Source: Centropus unirufus (Eukaryota > Chordata > Aves > Cuculiformes > Centropidae). From it: a DNA stretch of 64,000 nt. The position numbers and the translations under genes were made by a program. The notes under the pieces were generated by a model. It had not been told where the DNA came from and did not search any database. It worked only from the letters and a program-made list of their open reading frames with translations. The stretch covers positions 1,112,492 to 1,176,491 of the forward strand of contig VYZI01000237.1 in assembly GCA_013397695.1 (NCBI GenBank). Direction: 5' to 3'. Every line of letters starts with the position of its first letter. Positions within the stretch are counted from its first letter, which is position 1. Shown piece after piece: positions 34,576-44,600 of this stretch.

Positions 34576-35075
34576 GACCCTCGCCACCCGGAGGCGGCGG
34601 CGGGGGCGGCCGCGGGGCACAGGACCCGCCGGGCGCCCCCGGGCAAGATGGCGGCGTCCCCCTCAGGAGCCTCGGTGTCCTTCCACACGAGAAAACAGTG
34701 TGTGTCCCCTCAGTTCTCCCCCTTCCTGTCATTCCCAGCCTCTCGGGAAGTGGGAATGCCGCCCCTTTGGGGACAGCGATCGCAATCCCGGCTGCAGAGC
34801 CAGCACCCACCGGCGCCTGTGCCCGGGCGGAGCCGGCGCGGAAGCAGGGCCGAGTCCCGCCGCGCTGCCATGGCGACGCGAGCCCCGGAGCCCCCGCCGC
34901 CTGCGTGCGTCCACCAATCAGAGGCGGAGCGCGGGGGCGAAGCAGCCAATCGGCAGCGAGGACGGCCGAGACCGAGCAGAAGGGCAGAGCCCAGCCGATC
35001 CTCGCCGAACGGAGCCGAACTGACCCGAACGGAGCCGAACTGACCCGAACGGAGCCTAAGGGAGCCAATGTCACC
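34576..35075. promoter_or_regulatory. CpG island, probable FAM228 promoter
   Basis: About 500 bp of GC-rich, CpG-dense sequence 0.8 kb upstream (on the - strand) of the first FAM228 coding exon. It has two CCAAT boxes on the + strand (34914-34918, 34946-34950), a near-palindrome gctgccatggcgac (34864-34877) close to the RFX X-box consensus, and a 20 bp tandem repeat at 35005-35063. In human the FAM228B promoter region also serves PFN4 in the opposite direction; I find no PFN4 here. Confidence 0.75.
35005..35063 (+). repeat. 20 bp tandem repeat in CpG island
   Basis: The unit ccgaacggagccgaactgac occurs at 35005-35024 and 35025-35044, then a partial third unit. It sits at the right edge of the CpG island, next to a CR1 fragment. 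Confidence 0.9.
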
Positions 35076-35094
35076 AAGGACCCCCGAGGCGAGG

Positions 35095-35665
35095 ACTCAG
35101 GGATGACACCAAGCTGGGCGGTGCAGTGGTGACACCAGAAAGACAGGATGGCATCCAGAGGGACCTGGACAAGTTGGAGAAGTGGGGCTCTGTGAGCTTC
35201 ATGAGGTTCAACAAGGTCAAGTGCAAGGTCCTGCACCTGGGTCAGGGCAATCTGTGGTTTCCATGCAGGATGGGGATGGTGTGAGTGAGAGCAGCCCTGA
35301 GGAGAAGGACTTGGGGTGCTGGGGATGAGAAGCTCAACCTGAGCCAGCAACGTGTGCTCCCAGCCCAGAAACCACCCGTGTCCTGGGCTGCATCCAGAGC
35401 AGCGTGGCCAGCAGGGCCAGGGAGGGGATTCTGCCCCTCTGCTCTGCTCTGGTGAGACCCCACCTGGAGCCAGTGGCCAGTTCTGGAACCCCCAACATAA
35501 GGAGGACATGGAACTGTTGGAACGGGTCCAGAGGAGGCCATGGAGATGCTCTGAGGGCTGGAGGCCCTCAGCTATAAGGCCAGGCTGAGAGAGTTGGGGC
35601 TGATCATCTTGGAGAAGAGAAGGCTCTGGGGAGACCTTAGAGCAGCTTCCAGTTCTGAAAGAGAC
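35095..35665 (+). mobile_element. CR1 subfamily A internal fragment without 3' end, sense
   Basis: From ctcagggatgacaccaagctg, through aggttcaacaaggtcaagtg, to gagcagcttccagttctgaaag; the 3' tail is missing. Confidence 0.9.
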
Positions 35666-38202
35666 AAACATCACCAGGTGAAGAGCAGTCTCTGAAACAC
35701 ACTCCATGATCTTTTCATCTCCAGAAAGAAATAAATTATTATTAACTCTTTAAGTCATGTGAGAATAAAAGAATGTTTAGGTATAATTGATTCTAATTTA
35801 CTTTAGTTTCAAAGAAGTGTTTAAAATCCTGAATCTGGAAATCTTAAAATCAATAGGGGAAAAAATCTACAGAAGAATCCCACACCTGGACAGACACATT
35901 ATTTATAATTTTTAAATACCCTGAAGTGTCAGTTTTGTTCTCTGCCAACTGCCAAATACTCAAGAGCTGATGACTGGGACATGGAGAAAGGCAGGATCTG
36001 ATCCTCTTCCCTCCAAAGAAAAAAGCAAAGCTCCACAAAGAGCTGCAATCAGGCAGCTAAAACATCGGGTACAGATGCATCCGGGTGTGAATCAGTAAAT
36101 TGTGATGCCTTATGGGAATGAGAGAAAAATAAAGGTGGATGTATAGCATAAGGACTGTCACAGCTCATAATAAATGTGGTCTGCACCAGCCAGAGGGCAG
36201 CAATCAAAGCAGCGCAGTGCTCTGCCCAAGAACACACACGTACACACGTGTCCAGCAGACCCAACCTCCTGGTGTGCTGGGGGGAGCAGCAGCTCTCGCC
36301 CTCAATGCCAAAGGGAAAAGGAGATCTCTGCCTGAGCCTGTGGAATAAACCACGCCTGTGGGTAGAAATAAGGAAAAGATGTTGTCATATTCCTGACTCT
36401 GCTCATGTCTTTCCCTCCAAAGGAAAACGCAACCTCTTCCCATGCCACCCCCCTGACTTGCTGGGGAATGCAAGGGCAGAGCTGGGAGAGGAAGAACTGG
36501 GATTGGACTCTGTGCCCAAGGCCTGGCTGGGTTTGTTCCTGAAAAAAGGAAGGAAAAAGGTGAGTCCCAGATTGTGCTTGGGAGCCACGTAACTTCTTTA
36601 AATTGTCCTTTTAGCTCACTGCTGGCAGATCGGACAGCTTGAAGTCACTGCACTGAGTTCAAAACTTGGTTTTCAGCTCCCACAGTTTCCTGGGAATCTG
36701 AAAACAACATAGCAGGTATTCAGGTTCTCACTATATTTTATATTTCTGTGGATCTCTGTCTAGCAAGAAAGAAAAGCATTTCTGAAAATGCAGGTTAGTG
36801 AGCTGAGTTAGAAGCAGGGAAAAATGCTTCTTTTGCATCTTATTTTAAATCGATTAAATTTGAACAGATTAGGAGGGCAGAAGCATCTCTTATGAGGTGG
36901 TTTATGGTGGGCTTCCCATCCAGGTTTTGGCCTAATACAGACAAATTTTTTGTGACGTTTTGGCTGAAAACAACAGCCAGCCAGCCAGGCTCAGAAAGAA
37001 AAGCCTTTAAGCTACATTTTATAGGAACAATTGCAAGTGTTCATTCACTGTAAAATAGCCACAGAGCAGCACCCAGCAGGGATTTACATTCCTGGGGGCT
37101 CGCAGTGTTTCTGGTTCTGCATTTGCAGTCTGAAAACAAAGTGTGCGCTTAGCTCTTCCTGTGCAGACATCCCAGTGCAAGGGATATTTGCAGGGGGCAT
37201 GGTGCTCTGTCACACCATGCTGTTCACTTGGAGAGGCTCTGGCTTGCAGCCCACCCTGCACACGTGTGTGGGCAGCAGCCCTCTGCTGGGTTCAGTGCGA
37301 GCTCTTACTAACAGAGTTGTTCCCGTTGGGATTCTCTCTTATTCTCCTTCCACCCAGGGGACAGAGGGAAGACCGCTCCAGATCTGATTTTCCCAGGTGG
37401 GAGGAGGTTTGATGGCTCAGCACGTCTCAACACCTGCTGGTGCCAAAACTGAGGAACCCAGGAGCTGTGACTGAGGAGATACTTGAAAGTCCCCTGTAGG
37501 GCAGGGGGGGCCCTCTACCAAAGCATGTCAGGCACACGGGAATCACCTGCTGAGGCAAGGGAAATAAAGAGGAATTTTTAAAGCCATTTGCTGTAATTCC
37601 TTGATACAAACTCTCGGCGGTGCCTTTGTGTATCTTCATGCTCCCATCTACGAGCTGAGTCCTAAGGCAGCACTTACAGCACTGCAAATGTGTCAGACTT
37701 AGCTCTTTCGGCTAAGAGTTTTAAAATCCCATTTGTGTCTCCCGTTTTAAAGGCCTGTGTCCTTCAGTCAGTCGAGCACTGGAGCCTTAAGCATGCAGGC
37801 AGTTGAGAGTAAAGGATATTCTTTTCATCCCTGTGCTTCCTTTTACAGCCAGGATGGGTGGGAGGTCAGATAGGGTGGGTGGGAGGTCAGTGCTGCTGGA
37901 TGCATGCACAGCTCTGCAGGGTCAAGGCCACTGCCTTGATGCAAGGTGATCTTTGTGGTTTGTAGGACAGTTTTTCCAAGGATACGTTGTGTCCCAACGT
38001 TATTGATGTATTGCACCGCATTATAGCTCCCCAGCTTTCTCTGGCAGCCTTCCCTTCTTCTGCTGTTGAATTGCGTCCCACTTTGCATTGTCTGCCTGCA
38101 GAGCAGAGTCCATGGAGCTGTGGTCCCTGCACCCATCTCTGCTCCCTGCACCCATCTCTGCTCCCTGCATTCACACCAGGTTTGCTTGGAATTTTTTTTC
38201 AG
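35666..38202. other. FAM228-TP53I3 intergenic, unique
   Basis: No exon recognised on either strand, including a search by eye for profilin-4 (PFN4), expected here from human gene order. A TP53I3 5' non-coding exon and promoter should lie here; I cannot place them. Short direct repeat gggtgggtgggaggtcag at about 37852-37890. Confidence 0.5.
38119..38168 (+). repeat. 19 bp tandem repeat upstream of TP53I3 coding exon 1
   Basis: Units of ccctgcacccatctctgct repeat two and a half times, 40-90 bp before the acceptor at 38202. Confidence 0.88.
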
Positions 38203-38345
38203 GCAAAATGTTGGCAGCCTATTTTGATTGCCCTGGAGGCCCAGAAAATCTCTATGTGAAAGAAGTGATGAAACCCCATCCAGGTGAAGGAGAAGTTCTG
38301 GTGAAGGTCTCTGCCAGCGCTCTGAATAGGGCTGATTTACTCCAG
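38203..38345 (+). CDS. TP53I3: TP53I3 coding exon 1
   Basis: Acceptor attttttttcag|gcaaaATG; donor ctccag|gtatgt. Coding from 38208, 46 codons, phase 0 exit. It forms the N-terminal GroES-like fold. Confidence 0.96.
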
Positions 38346-41300
38346 GTATGTGTACGTTAAGCAGATCTATGCAGCTGAAAATGACACCACTTTTCCAAGC
38401 CCCTGTCTGAAATCCTGACAAATCGGAAGAGGTACAAGAGATTGGACCTGGTGAGAATTTGGATGGGAGGGTTCAATGGGGCTCAAAGAAGAGATGTCTT
38501 TTGTTTCAGCAAATATATGTTTTTATCTGGGTCGCTGCAGTGCTGGGGTGGCATGGAAAGGCAGCTGCCTTTCAAGAAGAGATGTAAAACCAAAGCTCTG
38601 CTCTTTCTGGATGCTTAGAACCTTCTCTGGCCATAAGATGAACATAGGATGTTCCACTGGCTCCATTCATTCAAATTGTTACGTCTGAGCTGCTTTAATT
38701 TGAGCTGAAAGCCCCACTCTGTAACTGGAGATCTTAAAGCCTTCCCAGTATGGACTGGCTTGGACAAAGGGAACTCGCAACAAATTGAATTTGGACACAG
38801 TTTTAAGAATAAAACAAGGAAGCAGGAGGTGTTGCTAGAGGACAGATCCTCAAATCACCAGAACATTTGCACAGTGCAAAATCAAGATTAAATAAATAGG
38901 AATTTCGGTTAGAGGCACGTGAGCAAATTATTGCAAGTCGTTGCACTCATTGATGTGTGGCTTTTCCTTCTTTGCCCTCTCTTTTCTTTTGTTTTAGAGG
39001 AGAGGGAAGTACCTTCCCCCGAAAGGAGCAAGTGAAATTTTAGGCTTAGAAGCAGCGGGGAGTGTGATTGGGCTTGGACCTGGCTGCAGGGGCTGGTGGA
39101 AGCCTGGCGATGCAGTGATGGCTCTGCTCTCTGGAGGTGGCCAGGCAGAATATGTTACAGTCCCAGAAGGCCACCTGATGCCAATTCCCAGTGATATGAC
39201 ATTTATTCAGGCTGCAGCCATTCCTGAAGCCTGGCTAACAGCCTTCCAGCTTCTGCATTTTGTAGGTGAGAGGTGTATTTCAAATCTATCCTACCGAAAC
39301 AGCTCGTCTGCCTTTCCGTTATGAAATCCTCTAGGGTGTTGTTGCCTCATCTGAGTCCTGTTTGCCTTTGAAGAACCTTTCCTCTGTAACTCTATTCACA
39401 TGGGTCAGAATCCCATATGCTAGACCCAAACCCTAAAATCTTGGCCTCGTCTCCCCAGTCACAATAAGCTCCAGTAGCTGCGAATTCACTAAAAAGGAAA
39501 TGGAAAGAGGGTCATTTTTTTTTTTGTCTGTGTTTTTTCAGTTTAAATATAAATTTCACTTAAATCTAAACCTTGAAATAACTTACAGATCATCCAAACA
39601 ACTGACATTCTCACTGTGGATCTACAGTAGACACCATCTCCTTGTGCCTGTTTTACAGAGACATTGATTGTCAGTAAAATCTCCTCAGAGCTGGTTTAAA
39701 ACAGATGTGAGTTCACACCTCACTTAAAAGTGTGTTCTGGAGGCACTAACGGTAGCACTTACCAAGGTTTGCCTCAGTCGGCAAATCATAGAATCATAGA
39801 TTCACCAGGGTGGAAAAGACCTGTGAGGTCATCGAGTCCAACCATCCCTGTCCACCACTAAACAAAATCCCTGAGCACCTCATGATGAGGACTCCACCCC
39901 CTCCCTCTGCAGCCTCTGCCAGGACCTCACAACCCTTGCAGGGAAGACATTGTTCCTGATGGGCGATCTGACCCTGCCCTGGTGCAGCTTGAGGCCATTC
40001 CCCCTCATCCCATCCCCTGTCCCTTGGGAGAAGAGCCCAGCACCCACCTCTCCACACCCTCCTTCCAGGCACTTGGAGGCAGGGATGAGGTCTCCCCTCA
40101 GCCTCCTCTTCTCCAGGCTGAACACCCCCAGCTCCCTCAGCCGCTCCTCACAACCCTTCTTCTCCACCTCCCAGCTCTGTTCCCTTCTTCGGACATGCTC
40201 CAGCCCCTCAAGGTCCTTCTTGGAGTGAGTAGCACCTTCAGCTCTTCAGCAGTAGCACCTAAAAGCTCCATAAAGAACAAGAGTTCCAAATGCGTAACTT
40301 TCTTCACTACCCAAAATGCAGGTTGGCTTCAAGGAGCGTGGCTTCCTGGGACTCTCTGCTTAGTTAGGACCACACCTCCAGGACCACTTGGTGTCTCACT
40401 TCCAACAGCAAACAGTGGAACCCAAGCAACTCGTAGATGGTAAAATCATAGGTAGAACCAGTCCTTAGTGTTGCCCAGTGCTTCTGGCCTTCCTCCACTG
40501 TGGAGTGCCTGATTCCCAGGATTAATGTCCTCCAAGTGTGTTTGCTGTTGGTGGCAGTGGAAGGTCCTGGTATAAAAAGCCTGACTGCACTCACCTAAGC
40601 AGCTTGGCCACAGATGGCCAGAACCAAACAGGGCCAAGCTAAAGGCATTCCACTTGGAAAAAGGAGTTCTGTCAGCCCACTGTGTTAGTTCTGGATTTGT
40701 TCATTTTACGAAGGATATGAAGATGTGAACAAAGCCCACTTAAGGGCATCTCTTTCAGCTTCCTCATCAGTTTCCCCCCCCCCCGCCTCCGCACCCCCCA
40801 ACAATGTTTTAATCCACAGGGATGATGCCGCAAGGGTAACTGCTTCCCTTTGTTGTTCCCCTTCAGGTAAAATACAGAAGGGTGAGAGAGTGTTGATCCA
40901 TGCTGGAGCTAGCGGAGTTGGGCTGGCAGCCATTCAGCTGGTAAGGCTGGCAAAAGCTATTCCCATCGTGACAGCAGGAACTCAAGAGAAACTGAAAGCA
41001 GCAGAGAAGGCTGGAGCAGCTGTGGGGTTCAACTACAAGACTGAGGATTTTAGTGAAAAGGTCTTGGCGTTCACCCAAGGTGAGATCCTCCACATGGAAG
41101 AGATGGTTACAGCTGGGGAGGAGCGTGGACCTCCTCATGCACACACATATACACTGGGTTTCAGCTGTCATAGAATCATAGAATCCCCAGGTTGGAGAAG
41201 ACCTTTGAGATCATCGAGTCCAACCGTACCTGTCCACTACTAAACCAGATCCCTCAGCACATCGTCTTTTAAATCCCTTCAGGGATGGTGACTCCATCAC

Positions 41301-43145
41301 TTCCCTGGGCAGCACATTCCAGGGCCAGAGAACCCTTTCTTTGAAGATGTTTTTCCTGATGTCTAATCTGAACCTGCCCTGGTGCAACTCCAGGCCGTTT
41401 CCTCTCAGGCAGCGAAGGGGCAGACAGTAACGGCCGTGTTAGCACAACCGAACTTCCTGGTCAGCCCCAGAATCTGCTTTTCCTTTAAGTTTGCTGTTTT
41501 CTGCATGGATTCTTTCGGTCTGGGTTCATTTTGGGTGCAAATATTGTACCTGTGGCACTGCTGCCTCCATAGGGAACTGTGGGACCAAATCCTTGCCCTT
41601 GTCCCTGAGTTTGCGTATGGGAACAAAACTTAGTTATCTTACTGGTGGGAAAGAAATAGCTTTTCTAAGCATTTGGGTGGCTTATGATGGAGTCTGAATC
41701 ATTATGGATATAGGCTGAGAGAGGTGGGGCTGTTCAGCATGGACAAGGGAAGGATATCCATAATGACAGACTCCATCATGGGCCCCCCCAAATGGATATC
41801 CCTAATGACTGGGGTTTCTTTGTGCCTGATTCTGAAATTCCTTTCCCAATGATTGATTATTTATTCCCAATAAATTTTCAGTAGAAAAATTTAAATAAGT
41901 ACTGCAGGATTGACTCTGTGAGGAACGAACTTTTAGTTTTGCCTGAAATTATCCCACCTTTAATGCAACTTTAATTTAACATTGCTGAAAGCTCTTTTGT
42001 TTCTCCTCAAGGGTCAGGAGTAGAAATGATTTTAGACTGCGTTGGTGGCTCGTACTGGGAGAAGAATCTCAGCTGCCTGGGTATGGATGGCCGGTGGATT
42101 ATTTATGGACTGCTGAGTGGAGGGGAAGTACATGGAGATCTGCTTGCCAGGCTGCTTGCCAGGAGAGGGAGCATCCACACCAGCCTCCTGCGATCCCGAG
42201 ACAAGGAGGCAAGTAAAGGCCATCACAAGTAGATGGTTTGATCTTAAAAATGAGGGTAGTTTTGTAAGCTTTTGATACCAGTGTTAAAGCAGAAATAAGC
42301 ACATTATCACAAAAAAAAAAAAAAGCACTACCTTGAACTGTTATTTCATACCTGGGAAAACTTTGGAAAATTAAGTTGTAATTTCCCTTTTCTTATTTTG
42401 TTAAATCCTTTTTCAAGTTCCCTTTTTCAACTGCTGAATCAGAAGAATGATACCAAGGACTTCTTAACCTACCACACAAGTACCGTCATTTCCAAATCTG
42501 GCCTAAAAAACCCCAAACTCAAGTCATCAGGCAACTTCAGGGGAAAAATAAAACCCCTCTATTATATGTTTATTTCAATTAGAGACCAAAGCCATTTGGA
42601 TGCCCAGAAATTCCCAAGGAGAAATCCCTTTAAGTAGAAAATTCTCAGATATTGCAGTAAATGACAGCAGTGAGAGCTCAACTGCCTGCAGTTTAATACA
42701 TAACAATCGAGCGCTTTATCAGCTTGAGTTTAAATCGCTCTGCGCTGACCTCGTACCACTTGTTTTGGGGCATTTAATTGAGTTAAAATAGGAGAAATCC
42801 CAAAGTTTGCTTCTTGTTTGTAATTCACACCTGTCAGCTGTGTCCACATCCAGCTCACTGTGTGTCAGAAAGTGTCTCAAGACTGGTGCACGCTTGCTAT
42901 GCTGTGCTTAGAGACACCTCTGGGACCAGAAATGATTGGAAATTATCTTTCCGCAGTATAAGGAGCAGTTGGTGAGTGCATTCAGAGAGGAGGCACTGCC
43001 ATATTTCTCTGAAGGAGCCTCCCCTCGGCTCCAGCCACTTGTCGACAGCGTTTACCCTCTGCAGGAGCTTGCGGAAGCACACAGAGTCATGGAAGAAAAC
43101 AGGAATATTGGCAAAATCATCATCGAAATGCCTGCTTCATCCTAA
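38208..43145 (+). CDS. TP53I3: TP53I3 (PIG3), NADPH quinone oxidoreductase, complete
   Basis: A p53-inducible cytosolic enzyme of the zinc-free quinone oxidoreductase branch (MDR superfamily) that uses NADPH to reduce ortho-quinones; linked to ROS generation and the DNA-damage response. Coding exons: 38208-38345, 38998-39265, 40867-41079, 42012-42208, 42957-43145, adding to 1005 nt (334 residues plus stop; human is 332). Visible features: start MLAAYFDCPGGPENLY, Asn-Arg-Ala-Asp (ALNRADLLQ), Tyr51 in RRGKYLPPKG at the catalytic-site position, nucleotide-binding turn HAGASGVGLAAIQL, and DCVGGSYWEKNL. The ATG is 5 bp inside its exon after a T-rich acceptor, so a 5' non-coding exon is expected upstream. 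The fourth intron starts with GC, not GT. AATAAA follows at 43289-43294. Confidence 0.97.
38998..39265 (+). CDS. TP53I3: TP53I3 coding exon 2
   Basis: Acceptor ttgttttag|aggagaggg, donor gtag|gtgaga. It encodes EILGLEAAGSVIGLGPG and AAAIPEAWLTAFQLLHF, the rest of the GroES-like domain and the start of the Rossmann domain. Confidence 0.96.
39784..40229 (-). mobile_element. CR1 subfamily B, antisense
   Basis: Inverted tail aaatcatagaatcatagattc to ccccctcaaggtccttcttgg, in TP53I3 intron 2. About 20 bp of the usual body are missing at cctcatgatgaggactcc. Confidence 0.94.
40867..41079 (+). CDS. TP53I3: TP53I3 coding exon 3 (nucleotide-binding)
   Basis: Acceptor cccttcag|gtaaaatac completes a Gly codon; donor caag|gtgaga. 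It encodes VLIHAGASGVGLAAIQLVRL, the NADPH-binding Rossmann turn, and GFNYKTEDFSEKVL. Confidence 0.96.
41170..41408 (-). mobile_element. CR1 subfamily B-like, antisense
   Basis: Inverted tail tcatagaatcatagaatcccc to caactccaggccgtttcctctc; diverged from the main B group. About 90 bp after TP53I3 exon 3. Confidence 0.9.
41670..41795. repeat. Inverted repeat, 42 bp arms around a 42 bp loop
   Basis: Arm 41670-41711 (catttgggtggcttatgatgg...) pairs with 41754-41795 (...ccatcatgggccccccaaatg) with few mismatches. The loop is a piece of CR1 (gctgagagaggtggggctgt). Confidence 0.88.
42012..42208 (+). CDS. TP53I3: TP53I3 coding exon 4, GC donor
   Basis: Acceptor tcctcaag|ggtcagg. It encodes GVEMILDCVGGSYWEKNL and GRWIIYGLLSGGEVHG, ending TSLLRSRDKE. 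The donor is gag|gcaagt, the consensus form of a GC-AG intron; no GT donor is placed to join the frame to the next exon. Confidence 0.93.
42957..43145 (+). CDS. TP53I3: TP53I3 terminal coding exon
   Basis: Acceptor tttccgcag|tataaggag. It encodes YKEQLVSAFREEALPYFSEG and EENRNIGKIIIEMPASS, stop TAA at 43143-43145. Confidence 0.96.
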   Translation, partial: YKEQLVSAFREEALPYFSEGASPRLQPLVDSVYPLQELAEAHRVMEENRNIGKIIIEMPASS

Positions 43146-43288
43146 AGGAAAGCCAAGCGTTGCAGCTGTTTCACAGCCAGAATTGTCCAAGCAAAGAATC
43201 TGCTGTTTCTGCTTCCGAATCCAGAATGATTTATTGGGGGGAGAATGCCCAAAAGGAGGGGTAAAGCGGAGCCTGGCATCATGTATTT

Positions 43289-43294
43289 AATAAA
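43289..43294 (+). terminator. TP53I3: TP53I3 poly(A) signal
   Basis: AATAAA 144 bp after the stop codon, followed by a GT-rich stretch (gggttggtggtg). Confidence 0.85.
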
Positions 43295-43344
43295 AGGGTT
43301 GGTGGTGCAGCAGGAGCATTGTGTCATGGATGTGTAACCAAAAT

Positions 43345-43985
43345 CCAGAGGGATGTCATCCAGAGGGACCCTGACCGGCTTGAGAGGTGAGCCTGGATGA
43401 GCCTCTTGAAGGTAAACACCACCAAGTGCAAGGTCCTGCTCCTGGGCTGGGGCAGAGCCAAGCAGAAATAGAGGTTGGGTGGAGAATGGATTGGGAGCAG
43501 CCCTGAGGAGAAGGACTTGGCATGCTGCGGGAGGAGAAGCTCAACGTGAGCCAGCAACGTGTGCTCCCAGCCCAGAAACCACCCGTGTCCTGGGCTGCAT
43601 CCAGAGCAGCGTGGCCAGCAGGGCCAGGGAGGGGATTCTGTCCCGCTGCTCCTCTCTGAGACCCCACTTGGAGCCCTGGAGCCAGTTCTGAACCATCGGC
43701 ACAGGAAGGGCAGGAATGTGCTAGAGTGAGCCCAGAGGAGGCCATAAAGACAATCCAAGTGCTGCAGCACCTCTGTGAGGACAGGCTGAGAGTTGGGAAT
43801 GTCCAGCCTGGAGAAGGATCCAGGGAGACCTCAGAGCAGCTTCCAGTGTGGCAAGGGGCTCCCGGAATGATGGGGAATGGTTCTTGGTCTGGGAGTATAG
43901 AGATGTGACAAGGCGTAACAGTTTTAAGCTGAAAGAGGGGAGATTTAGTTTAAATATTAGGGAGAAATGTTTTCCTGTGAGGGTT
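43345..43985 (+). mobile_element. CR1 subfamily A-like copy, sense, 3' cut
   Basis: From agagggatgtcatccagaggg to gaaatgttttcctgtgagggt, about 50 bp after the TP53I3 poly(A) signal. Its 3' end is replaced by the next copy. Confidence 0.88.
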
Positions 43986-44382
43986 CCAGGGGAGGCCACA
44001 AAGATGATCTGAGGGCTGGAGAACGTCAGACACCAGGACAGGCTGAGAGCTGTGGCTGTTCAACCTGGAGAAGGCTCCGGGGAGACCTTAGAGCAGCTTC
44101 CAGTACTGAAAGGGGCTCCGGGAAAGCTGGGGAGGGGCTTTTTCTAAGGGCATGGAGTGACGTGATGAGGGGGAATGGCTTTAAATTGGAAGGGGAAAGA
44201 TTTAGATGAGACATGGGGAAGAAATCCTTCACGCTGAGGGTGGGGAGGCCCTGGCCCAGGTTGCCCAGGGAAGCTGTGGCTGCCCCATCCCTGGAGGTGT
44301 TGAAGGCCAGGTTGGATGGGGCTTGGAGCCCCCTGGTCCAGTGGGAGGTGTCCCTGCCCACGGCAGGGGGCGGGACCGTACG
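43986..44382 (+). mobile_element. CR1 subfamily A, sense, cut at the SF3B6 promoter
   Basis: Starts at tccaggggaggccacaaagat and ends inside the tail at cacggcagggggcgggacc, where SF3B6 promoter sequence begins. The last 50 or so bases of CR1 are missing. Confidence 0.92.
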
Positions 44383-44385
44383 GGC

Positions 44386-44600
44386 GTCCCGGTTCATTTC
44401 CGGCCGGCGCGGGGCACGCTGGGACAGTATCCGGTTCCGGTTTCTCTCTGAGGCGGCGGCGCGCGCCCCTTCCTTCCGCGGTTCCTCCGTTCCCGGCCCC
44501 CGGCCCCGTCCCGCTGACCGGCGCCATGGCGATGCAAGCGGCCAAGCGAGCCAACGTGAGTGCGCGGCCCCGCGCCAGCCCCGGCCCAAAGCAGGGGAGC
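44386..44600 (+). promoter_or_regulatory. SF3B6: SF3B6 CpG-rich promoter
   Basis: GC- and CpG-dense sequence around the first exon, with ETS-type cores (atttccggccgg, ggttccggtttc) upstream of the ATG. A CR1 copy runs right up to about 44382 on the left and another begins about 44640 on the right, so the unique promoter is only about 250 bp long. Confidence 0.8.
44526..44555 (+). CDS. SF3B6: SF3B6 coding exon 1
   Basis: Starts at ATG in gcgccATGgcg (good Kozak G at +4), encodes [10 protein letters not shown], donor aac|gtgagt. Too short to stand out as an open frame. Confidence 0.95.

Noticed and set aside
34556..35707. 383-codon open frame on the - strand over the CpG island, and a 293-codon + frame at 34162-35043
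   Set aside because: GC-rich DNA rarely shows stops. The frames run from CR1 through the CpG island into CR1, with no recognisable domain.
38119..38168. A bird equivalent of the primate (TGYCC)n p53 element
   Set aside because: The unit does not match TGYCC; kept only as a tandem repeat and a low-level finding.
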